Shown: positions 5,831 to 11,024 of the stretch, piece after piece | How the letters are laid out: each line of letters opens with the position of its first letter | Position numbering within the stretch: the stretch's first letter is position 1 | From: a bacterium | GTDB taxonomy: Bacteria; CSSED10-310; JAJRTK01 | DNA length: 11,024 nt | Direction of reading: 5' to 3' | Assembly (NCBI GenBank): GCA_024278345.1 | Contig: JAJRTK010000083.1 | Coordinates: 1-11,024, forward strand | Notes under the pieces: generated by a model | Seen by the model: only the letters and a program-made list of their open reading frames with translations | Database searches by the model: none | Told to the model about the DNA's origin: nothing | Made by a program: the position numbers and the translations under genes

Positions 5831-6954
5831 GATTGGGGTCCGGTGGATGCGTGCTCGGCTTGGAGGCTTGGAAGCTGCTGTGGCTTGCCGTGGTGGCTTG
5901 CTCGTGGTTGCCTTTCTCCGTATTGGCTCAAGACGAAGCACGGTTTGAGGCGGCGTTGGCCACGTTGCGGATCTTTTGTTCGGAGCCTGAGTGCATCGTC
6001 GAATTGGACGGCGTTGAACGGGGACTGACGCGAAGGGGGTTCTACCTTGTGCTGGAGGTGCCCGCCGGCCGAGCGCGGGCCGTGATTTCTAGGATGGGCT
6101 TTCATCCTTACGAAGAGGATTTATTGTTGATTCCGGGCCGGACTCAGGAGATCGTGGCGCTCCTGACACCGGAAGGCGAGGCGAAGCCTGTGGGGCGCTC
6201 CATACCGCCTCCAACCAGGAAGCCGTTACCCGTTGCCACTCCAGCGTCTGTTCCACCTGCTGAGCCATTGGGGGCCCCGGACCAGGGGGCCCATGGAGAA
6301 GATGCGGCGCTTGGGGAAGAAGAAGTGGAATTGCCCTCCCTTCGAGCTGTGATTCGCCCCAAGACCATGCCCGATGCAAAGGCGATTTGCCGCCAGAACC
6401 GGCAATTCCTGGCCAAGGCGGAAGAATACGCTGGGCAGAAACAGTTCGAGGTCGCTGTCCAACTTGCCGGGCGCGTGGATCGGACCAGGGATTGCCACTT
6501 TGAATTCATCGAGGCTCAGGGCCTGTTGGCGGAAATCAAGCTCCTTCAGCGCAAGGACTACCAAGGCGCTATCGAGGCGGCGGAGAAAGGGTTGGCGGTG
6601 GATCCCCGTCAGACGATCCTCTGGTTCATGAAGGGATACTCCAGTTACCAGCTCGACCGTTACGAGGAGGCGCAGGCCGCGCTTCGCCAGGTGCTGAAGC
6701 TCTACCGGATCGTGCCCATCGAGCAACGAACGCTCATGGAGGCTCGGTATTTTCTTGCTGATTCCGCTGATCGCCTGGCCGCACAGCAGCTAAAAACCCA
6801 CCCGGAGCGCCGGCGACAGGTAGAGAATGCCGCATTGGCGGCATGGCGGGAGTTTCAGGATTATTGCGGGGAGACTGGTTGTCCGGACAAATTGGTTCGG
6901 CGGGCCGAGGAGCAGATTGCGGGACTCGAGCAACGGATGGCGAGCGCTCGATGA
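5827..6954 (+). CDS. Exported PEGA-domain and TPR protein
   Basis: This is a 375-residue protein. The hydrophobic segment at about 16-33 (LLWLAVVACSWLPFSVLA) is followed by a likely signal-peptidase site after A34. Residues 46-115 look like a PEGA domain: small beta strands with CIVELDGVERG, then LEVPAGRARAVISRMGFHPYEED and a closing IVALL. A Pro/Ala-rich linker follows (about 118-160). The C-terminal half is helical with TPR-like repeats, clearest at about 243-293 (KDYQGAIEAAEKGLAVDP, then DRYEEAQAALRQVLKLY). PEGA domains are found in surface or periplasmic proteins and TPRs bind proteins, so this is probably a periplasmic scaffold. A good Shine-Dalgarno (AAGGAG) lies ahead of the ATG, which overlaps the NUDIX stop by 4 bases. 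Paired cysteines in the PEGA part (C51, C56) and near the C-terminus may form disulfides. No enzymatic motif was seen. Confidence 0.85.
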   Translation: MRLGSGGCVLGLEAWKLLWLAVVACSWLPFSVLAQDEARFEAALATLRIFCSEPECIVELDGVERGLTRRGFYLVLEVPAGRARAVISRMGFHPYEEDLLLIPGRTQEIVALLTPEGEAKPVGRSIPPPTRKPLPVATPASVPPAEPLGAPDQGAHGEDAALGEEEVELPSLRAVIRPKTMPDAKAICRQNRQFLAKAEEYAGQKQFEVAVQLAGRVDRTRDCHFEFIEAQGLLAEIKLLQRKDYQGAIEAAEKGLAVDPRQTILWFMKGYSSYQLDRYEEAQAALRQVLKLYRIVPIEQRTLMEARYFLADSADRLAAQQLKTHPERRRQVENAALAAWREFQDYCGETGCPDKLVRRAEEQIAGLEQRMASAR

Positions 6955-7036
6955 TCTCCTGCCTTGGAAGCGGGCCGTTGAGTTTTTTGGCACCCTCCTT
7001 CAGCCGCCCACCCGTGAGCGAGTCCAGTTTTTACCG

Positions 7037-7051
7037 TGAAAATCATTGTCA
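7037..7051. promoter_or_regulatory. Candidate Fur (iron-regulator) box
   Basis: TGAAAATCATTGTCA matches the 7-1-7 Fur consensus TGATAATNATTATCA at 12 of 14 fixed positions. Its AT-rich character stands out from the GC-rich surroundings. It lies in the 193-bp gap before the aminotransferase-fold gene, about 100 bp upstream of its start. TTGTCA at its right edge could also be a -35 box, but no good -10 follows at 17 bases. No Fur gene is in the window, so binding is inferred only. Confidence 0.4.
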
Positions 7052-7147
7052 ACAGATTTTTGTCTTCCTCCTTCCGGGGTCATGGTCACCTCCCAACATG
7101 ATCGTTGGGTTGGCTTTGTTTCTGTACCGCTTGAAAGGAGCGCTGAG

Positions 7148-8407
7148 ATGAGCGCGCCGGGTTTGGATATCGCTTTCGTTCGACGGCAGTTTCCTGCGTT
7201 GGTTGGCAAGTGCGCCTACTTTGACAACGCGGGGGGAACACAGATTCTGGAGCGGGTCGTGGACCGGATTTCCCGCTATTTGCTCCAGTCGAACGTCATG
7301 GTCGGGGCCAGTTATCCGGCGTCCCAGCTTTCCGGCGAGCGGATTGTTCAGGCCGCGACTGGATTTGCCGAGTACTGCCGCACCAGGGATTCGTGTGAGG
7401 TCGTTTTTGGCCCGTCCGTAACTCAGCTTCTTGCCAACCTGGCGCTCGCCATGCGGAGCCGCTTTCAGGAGGGCGACGAGATTGTGGTGACCAATGTGGA
7501 TCACGAGGCGAATATCGGACCCTGGAGAAAGCTCCAAGAGGTGGGAGTGAAGGTTCGGGTTTGGGAGGTGAACCGAGATTCATGGCACCTTGAGCTGGAG
7601 GACCTCCAGTCGCTCCTTGGGGACCGGACGAGGCTCGTTTGTTTTCCCCACGTTTCCAACATCTTGGGCGCCATCGAACCCGTTGCGGAGATCGTGCGGC
7701 TGGCTCACCAGTGCGGCGCCAGGGTTTGCGTCGATGGCGCAGCCTACGCACCCCATCGGGCCCTGGACATCGCCGGTTGGGACGTCGATTTTTATCTTGT
7801 GAGCCTCTACAAGTTTTTCGGGCCTCACAACGCTCTGTTGCTGGCAAAACGGGAGGCGCAGACGGAGCTCGACAGCATCAACCACGATTTTATTGATTCT
7901 GACGACCTTCCTTACAAAATCCAGCCCGGCAAATTCAATTTTGAGCTCTCCTACGCATCGTTGGGAATCCTCGATTACTTGGAAGAACTTGGCACCAAAG
8001 GGGTGGGCGGAGTTTCTCCCGCGGGAGGGCAAGCCTGTGTGGAGAGGACCTGGAGCGCCATAGCACGCTACGAAGCAGAGCTTTTGGAGATCCTTCTCGA
8101 TGACCTGCTCAACAGGCCCGGTGTCCGTCTCATGGGTCCCAAGAGTCACGATCCCGGGGAGAGAGTGGCCATCGTTAGTTTTGTCGTTGACGGCGTGCAT
8201 TCCAGGGAAATCCCGCGCTTCCTCGACGATGCTGGCGTCGGATCGCGGGCCGGCCATTTTCACGCCCAACGCCTTGTGGATGAGCTGGGATTGTCCAGCC
8301 GTGGCGGCGTCGTTCGAATCTCCATGGCTCACTACAATACGCGGGCCGAGGTGGAGGGACTTGTCCGCAATTTGGACGTGGCCTTCTCGAAGTTGGGGGC
8401 TCTGTGA
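7148..8407 (+). CDS. Class-V aminotransferase-fold PLP enzyme (VC1184/TIGR01976-like), no desulfurase cysteine
   Basis: This 419-residue protein resembles the 'cysteine desulfurase-like' VC1184 family. It starts VRRQFPAL, then YFDNAGGTQ, NVDHEANIGPW (H119), CVDGAAYAPH (D196 for the PLP ring nitrogen) and SLYKFFGPH, where K222 is the Schiff-base lysine. The C-terminus GGVVRISMAHYNT is typical of the family. Where SufS/NifS enzymes carry a mobile catalytic Cys (GHHCA), this protein has GHFHA (H372), so persulfide-forming desulfurase activity is unlikely. A different PLP reaction, such as a lyase or transaminase step, is more plausible, on an unknown substrate. The ATG at 7148 has AAAGGAG ending 7 bases upstream. 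The frame is open to 7046, but that part would cover the Fur-like site and lacks family similarity. It is the first of three co-directional genes with short gaps. Confidence 0.92.
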   Translation: MSAPGLDIAFVRRQFPALVGKCAYFDNAGGTQILERVVDRISRYLLQSNVMVGASYPASQLSGERIVQAATGFAEYCRTRDSCEVVFGPSVTQLLANLALAMRSRFQEGDEIVVTNVDHEANIGPWRKLQEVGVKVRVWEVNRDSWHLELEDLQSLLGDRTRLVCFPHVSNILGAIEPVAEIVRLAHQCGARVCVDGAAYAPHRALDIAGWDVDFYLVSLYKFFGPHNALLLAKREAQTELDSINHDFIDSDDLPYKIQPGKFNFELSYASLGILDYLEELGTKGVGGVSPAGGQACVERTWSAIARYEAELLEILLDDLLNRPGVRLMGPKSHDPGERVAIVSFVVDGVHSREIPRFLDDAGVGSRAGHFHAQRLVDELGLSSRGGVVRISMAHYNTRAEVEGLVRNLDVAFSKLGAL

Positions 8408-8473
8408 ATCCATGAGAAAGGGGGACTGGCGAAGGAACGCTTCCCGAACCTGCTCCCGTGAGGGGTGGCGAAT

Positions 8474-9430
8474 ATGAGCAATCGGGAACTGGTGGTGCTG
8501 GGAACCGCGAGCCAAGTTCCCACCCGATATCGAAACCACAACGGCTATTTTGTGCGCTGGGATCGCGAGGGGCTCCTTTTTGATCCGGGAGAAGGGACAC
8601 AGCGCCAGCTCATCTTGGCTGGCGTGCCGGCAAGGGCGATCACGAAAATTTTTATCACCCATTTCCACGGTGATCATTCCCTGGGCTTGGCTGGAGTGCT
8701 CCAGAGACTGAATCTCGACCGGTGTCCCCACCCAGTGGAAGTCTATTTTCCCGCCGAAGACGAGATCTATTTTCATCGGCTTCGGGATGCCACCCACTAC
8801 AATCGGCACCTGACGATCCTGCCCCGCCCCGTAGAGGGGGAGCATTGGGAGGGCCGGTGCAGCAATGGCTGGAGGGTTGAGGCACGGCCGTTGCAACATC
8901 CCGTGCCCACTTTTGGCTATCGGATTTCCGAGCCCGGAACTTTCCGTTTTCACCGGCAGCGGCTCGATGCCATGGGACTCCGCGGACCCGACATAGGAAG
9001 GCTTGGCAGGGAAGGAGAGATCCTGCACCGGGGGCGGAAGGTCTCCCTTTGGGATGTCGCCGATTCCCAGCCCGGGATGGTCCTGGCGTTTATCATGGAT
9101 ACGCGCTTTTGCCAGGCTGCTCTTTGCCTGGCGGAGGGCGCCGATCTTGCCATCATCGAATCGACCTATTTGGAAGACAATTCGGACTTGGCCCATGATC
9201 ACGGCCACCTCACGGCTCGTCAAGCTGGAGAAATCGCCCGCCGTGCCGGGGTTCGCCAGCTCATCTTGGGCCACTTCTCCCAACGGTATCCGGCAGCCGA
9301 ACAGTTCCAGGAAGAGGCAGCCCGGGAGCACACTTTGGTCCAGGCTGTGAAAGATCTGGAGCGAGTCTCCATCCCATGGGGGCGAAAAGCCCTCCGTGCC
9401 CCGGAGCGGAAAGCCGCCCACGAAGACTGA
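8474..9430 (+). CDS. rnz: Ribonuclease Z (tRNA 3'-processing endonuclease)
   Basis: This 318-residue protein belongs to the metallo-beta-lactamase fold. The start ELVVLGTASQVPTRYRNHNGY and FDPGEGTQRQ are hallmark RNase Z sequences. The zinc motif THFHGDH is at 62-68. Further ligands are H142 (LQHPVPTFGYR), D209 (MDTRF) and H267 (LGHFSQRY). The LRGPDIGRLGREGEI segment matches the region next to the substrate-binding arm. The enzyme cuts 3' trailers from tRNA precursors in the cytoplasm. AGGGG at 8461-8465 lies 8 bases before the ATG at 8474; a GTG at 8465 is in frame but would overlap that site. It follows the aminotransferase-fold gene by 66 bp and probably shares its transcript. Length and motifs are normal and nothing appears missing. 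Confidence 0.96.
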   Translation: MSNRELVVLGTASQVPTRYRNHNGYFVRWDREGLLFDPGEGTQRQLILAGVPARAITKIFITHFHGDHSLGLAGVLQRLNLDRCPHPVEVYFPAEDEIYFHRLRDATHYNRHLTILPRPVEGEHWEGRCSNGWRVEARPLQHPVPTFGYRISEPGTFRFHRQRLDAMGLRGPDIGRLGREGEILHRGRKVSLWDVADSQPGMVLAFIMDTRFCQAALCLAEGADLAIIESTYLEDNSDLAHDHGHLTARQAGEIARRAGVRQLILGHFSQRYPAAEQFQEEAAREHTLVQAVKDLERVSIPWGRKALRAPERKAAHED

Positions 9431-9560
9431 ATTTCGTCCATGGCCAAGGAGCCGCGATCACGGAGGCCGCAGCCCGGATCCGCCTTCGGCCATCTGTGGA
9501 TCTCTAAAGGAAACAAGCACTTTGACCTCACCCAAGCCCCATGGCGCTCTCCGGCCCGAA

Positions 9561-10400
9561 ATGCCAGTGATTTCCAGGACCCTCATGGAGGAGGCTCCCG
9601 GCTCGAATCCCAGCCAGGAGCTTCTTCTGATCCACGGGATCCTGGGGTCCAAGGGGAATTGGCGCGCCTTTGCCCGCCGTCTTGTCAGTCGGCATCCCCG
9701 CTGGAGAGTGATCCTTGCCGATTTGAGGAACCACGGCTCTTTTCGGGACGCGGAACCACCTCACACCGTGGAGGCCTGCGCCCGGGACATTCTGCGGATG
9801 TTGGGCTCTTTGGGAAGGTTTCCCCGCCTTGTTTGGGGCCATTCGTTCGGCGGAAAGGTGGCTCTGCTCCTGGGGCATCTTGGCAGAGAGCAGGGCATCG
9901 GGGAGGTCTGGTCCCTGGACTCACCGCCGGGTAGACGTCCAGGTGGCTCCGAACCAGAGCTCGTCCGCAAGTTACTGGCGGCACTAGCCCAGGCGCCGCC
10001 CCGGTTCGAGAAGCGTCGCCGAATGGTTGATTGGCTTCAGCGGCAAGGGTTTTCCAGGGAGATTGGCCTTTGGATGACCACGAACCTGGTGGCATCACCG
10101 ACCGGAGGCTATACCTTCACACTGGACCTTCAGGCCATCGGCGAAATGATCGATTCCTACCTGGAGACGGACGCGATTCCCCTCGTCAAGGAAGCCGCCC
10201 GTTATGGGCTGAAGATCGGATTCATCCGGGGAGGAAAAAGCCTGGCCTGGCTAGACCCCGAGATCCTGGAGCTTGCGCGGTTGGAGCAGCGAGGCCGGAT
10301 CCAGTTGGCCCTCCTCCCCAATGCGGGACACTGGCTCCACACCGACGACCCCGAAGGCCTTCTCGCCCTCCTCGAACCATCCTTGGCAACCAAAGAATGA
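9561..10400 (+). CDS. Alpha/beta hydrolase, YbfF/ABHD11-like esterase
   Basis: This protein has about 279 residues and an alpha/beta-hydrolase fold. LLLIHGILGSKGNW (oxyanion-side HG at 25-26) and ADLRNHGSF at 53-61 are typical of the YbfF/ABHD11 branch. The nucleophile elbow is GHSFGG with S95. A likely acid is the Asp in VWSLDSPPG, and the catalytic His is H257 in NAGHWLH. It probably hydrolyses an ester or thioester of a small acyl substrate in the cytoplasm; there is no signal peptide. The start is uncertain: ATG 9561 gives a normal-length N-terminus without a clear ribosome-binding site, ATG 9585 has AGGA 5 bases upstream, and TTG 9522 has AAAGGA 10 bases upstream. The frame is open to 9396, overlapping RNase Z. 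It is the last gene of the co-directional run, with no recognisable terminator after its stop. Confidence 0.88.
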   Translation: MPVISRTLMEEAPGSNPSQELLLIHGILGSKGNWRAFARRLVSRHPRWRVILADLRNHGSFRDAEPPHTVEACARDILRMLGSLGRFPRLVWGHSFGGKVALLLGHLGREQGIGEVWSLDSPPGRRPGGSEPELVRKLLAALAQAPPRFEKRRRMVDWLQRQGFSREIGLWMTTNLVASPTGGYTFTLDLQAIGEMIDSYLETDAIPLVKEAARYGLKIGFIRGGKSLAWLDPEILELARLEQRGRIQLALLPNAGHWLHTDDPEGLLALLEPSLATKE

Positions 10401-10460
10401 AACCGCCGGCGGCGGACGGTGGGGAACTCGCGCCGTAGGCGTGGGTCATGATGCCCTGAA

Positions 10461-10517
10461 CAGTCATGGAGACCTATCGAACCACCCCGAAGAATGAAAG
10501 AAAAGAGGCCGAGCGTC
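10461..10517 (+). repeat. Imperfect direct repeat, copy 1
   Basis: It starts CAGTCATGG and contains CCACCCCGAAGAATGAAAG. The copy at 10694-10750 starts CAATCATGG and contains ACACCCCGGAAGATGAAAG in the same order. Small insertions and deletions separate the two. They bracket the three-hairpin cluster. Confidence 0.45.
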
Positions 10518-10537
10518 AAAAAAAGACGCGCAGCGTC
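10518..10537 (-). terminator. Minus-strand hairpin with T-tract, possible terminator
   Basis: Read on the minus strand, GACGC, loop TGC and GCGTC (10537-10525) are followed directly by seven T (10524-10518). The stem is only 5-6 bp. If active it would stop a transcript arriving from the right. The core word GCTGCGCG followed by a T-run also occurs on the plus strand at 100-114. Confidence 0.35.
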
Positions 10538-10550
10538 CATCCACGTGGGT

Positions 10551-10620
10551 CCAGGGAGCAGGTGCTCCCTGGTGGGTGCAGGGCAAAGCCCTGCCAGGGG
10601 ACCGGGGACACCGTCCCCGG
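10551..10620. repeat. Cluster of three consecutive perfect hairpins
   Basis: Three inverted repeats follow one another in 70 bases. Arms 10551-10560 and 10563-10572 are 10 bp (CCAGGGAGCA and its complement) with a GG loop. Arms 10578-10584 and 10588-10594 are 7 bp (GCAGGGC) with an AAA loop. Arms 10602-10609 and 10613-10620 are 8 bp (CCGGGGAC) with an ACC loop. All are mismatch-free. No T-tract follows on either strand, so they are not ordinary terminators. They look like a composite REP-type intergenic repeat unit. Confidence 0.85.
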
Positions 10621-10693
10621 ACGACCGCCGAGCAGCGCGAGGCGTGGCCCGGACGATTGGTATTGCCACAATCCATGAAGTGCCCCACTTTAA

Positions 10694-10750
10694 CAATCAT
10701 GGTGGAGTGGCCGACACCCCGGAAGATGAAAGGCAGGACGCCGATGCCTC
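10694..10750 (+). repeat. Imperfect direct repeat, copy 2
   Basis: This is the partner of 10461-10517, sharing CAxTCATGG and a CACCCCG-GAAG-ATGAAAG core. It also carries GTGGCCGACACC and GCCGATGCC, reminiscent of the repeat words at 1067-1115. It may therefore be a diverged member of the same dispersed family. Confidence 0.4.
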
Positions 10751-10776
10751 CGGTGTTTTAGCCCCCCAATCTTTTC

Positions 10777-10802
10777 GCATGGAGGCCTTCCGGCCTCCAT
10801 GC
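10777..10802. repeat. Perfect 11-bp inverted repeat (REP-like hairpin)
   Basis: GCATGGAGGCC (10777-10787) pairs fully with GGCCTCCATGC (10792-10802) around a TTCC loop. Neither side is followed by a T-tract, so termination is unlikely. It is an isolated strong hairpin within the repeat mosaic. Confidence 0.85.
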
Positions 10803-10804
10803 CG

Positions 10805-10874
10805 GCGTGTACTTTCACGGCAAGACAGATGTCCGCTTTGCGTGTACTTCCATGGTACGTGGATACCCACCAAA
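10805..10874 (+). repeat. Two-unit direct repeat with 35-bp period
   Basis: GCGTGTACTTTCACGG at 10805-10820 recurs as GCGTGTACTTCCATGG at 10840-10855, 14 of 16 identical and exactly 35 bases on. The remainder of each unit is only weakly alike. It begins right after the 11-bp hairpin. Confidence 0.6.
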
Positions 10875-10943
10875 CCAAAGGTCGAGCGGGACCTATCAAA
10901 TCCCCGCGTTTTTGCTTTACACTCCGCGGCGCCGCCCTGGTGG

Positions 10944-10962
10944 CACCGGCATCTTGCCGGTG
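10944..10962. repeat. Perfect 8-bp inverted repeat, 'GTGILPV'-type palindrome
   Basis: CACCGGCA (10944-10951) pairs with TGCCGGTG (10955-10962) around TCT. Its plus-strand translation is part of GTGILPV. The same kind of palindrome is, from memory, frequent as a dispersed intergenic repeat in Planctomycetota and Verrucomicrobiota. Confidence 0.75.
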
Positions 10963-10968
10963 GCGGGC

Positions 10969-10995
10969 TGGACGGGATTCACGGAATTGAACGGT
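10969..10995 (+). repeat. Degenerate 9-base tandem repeat, three units
   Basis: TGGACGGGA, TTCACGGAA and TTGAACGGT follow each other directly and share a T-x-x-A-C-G-G pattern, the third unit shifted by one base. It resembles the 'ggacaggat' style tandem repeats seen in intergenic DNA of several bacterial phyla. Confidence 0.45.
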
Positions 10996-11024
10996 GGGTT
11001 CCTTTCGTGCGTGGACTTGTCAAC

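Larger units (their letters stand above)
10401..11024. other. Non-coding repeat-rich region
   Basis: No credible gene was found here. Short open frames lack ribosome-binding sites and recognisable domains and run through palindromes. The region is a mosaic of inverted and direct repeats, listed separately. A perfect 10-base palindrome, CCGCCGGCGG, lies just after the alpha/beta hydrolase stop. One plus-strand frame near the end reads GTGILPV. As I recall, this peptide is a common artefact of dispersed palindromes in Planctomycetota and Verrucomicrobiota genomes. Confidence 0.65.

Noticed and set aside
6985-7005. TTGGCACCCTCCTTCAGC as a second sigma-54 promoter
   Set aside because: The -24 part is good, but the downstream GC is two bases too far away and the -12 TTGC reads TTCA.
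7580-9421. A 613-codon open frame on the minus strand, spanning parts of the aminotransferase-fold and RNase Z genes
   Set aside because: Its codons are exactly in register with both sense genes, which share a frame. It stays open simply because the sense codons TTA, CTA and TCA are avoided in GC-rich genes. It has no recognisable domain, and the sense genes carry clear family motifs.
10551-10872. CRISPR array
   Set aside because: The repeats are hairpins of different sequence, or a single pair 35 bp apart. There is no set of identical repeats with unique spacers and no cas gene nearby.
10576-10899. Small open frames of 60-78 codons on both strands in the tail
   Set aside because: They run through palindromic repeats, lack ribosome-binding sites and show no domain. 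They are best read as repeat translations.

Overview
The window is GC-rich bacterial DNA holding nine protein genes, one fragment of a mobile RNA and a repeat-filled non-coding tail. A TonB-type energy transducer and several Sec-type signal peptides point to a Gram-negative cell. The mix of a short TonB-domain protein, a PEGA/TPR exported protein, an M43 metallopeptidase and palindromic repeats that would read as GTGILPV would suit Acidobacteriota or Verrucomicrobiota, but this placement is a low-confidence impression. No rRNA, tRNA or CRISPR array was seen.

Layout. Bases 1-85 are the 3' end of a group II intron (domains V and VI with the bulged branch-point A); the rest lies upstream of the window. 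A short repeat (about 91-148) separates it from a minus-strand short-chain dehydrogenase-like gene (163-960) whose catalytic Ser, Tyr and Lys are all replaced. A diverged, longer copy of the same repeat lies beyond the other end of that gene (about 1031-1117). The gap 961-1494 also holds a hairpin with a T-tract, a 16-bp dyad and a candidate sigma-54 promoter, all upstream of an exported M43 zinc peptidase (1495-2388) that ends in a strong intrinsic terminator.

Next comes a ketopantoate-reductase-like gene (2550-3521, plus) whose 3' end overlaps by 17 bp the convergent TonB-like gene (3505-4182, minus). Divergent from the latter is a tightly coupled set: HAD-IB phosphatase (4326-5171), NUDIX hydrolase (5168-5830) and exported PEGA/TPR protein (5827-6954), each joined to the next by a 4-base start/stop overlap. 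After a 193-bp gap with a good Fur-box match come a class-V aminotransferase-fold enzyme without the desulfurase cysteine (7148-8407), ribonuclease Z (8474-9430) and an alpha/beta hydrolase (about 9561-10400).

The last 620 bp have no credible gene. They contain three consecutive perfect hairpins, an 11-bp-stem hairpin, imperfect direct repeats, a 35-bp-period repeat pair, a minus-strand terminator-like hairpin and a degenerate 9-base tandem repeat. I did not find a clearly new multi-gene system. The best leads are the catalytically stripped dehydrogenase between the two repeat copies next to the group II intron, the coupled HAD-NUDIX-PEGA/TPR unit beside a TonB-like gene, and the putative Fur operator.
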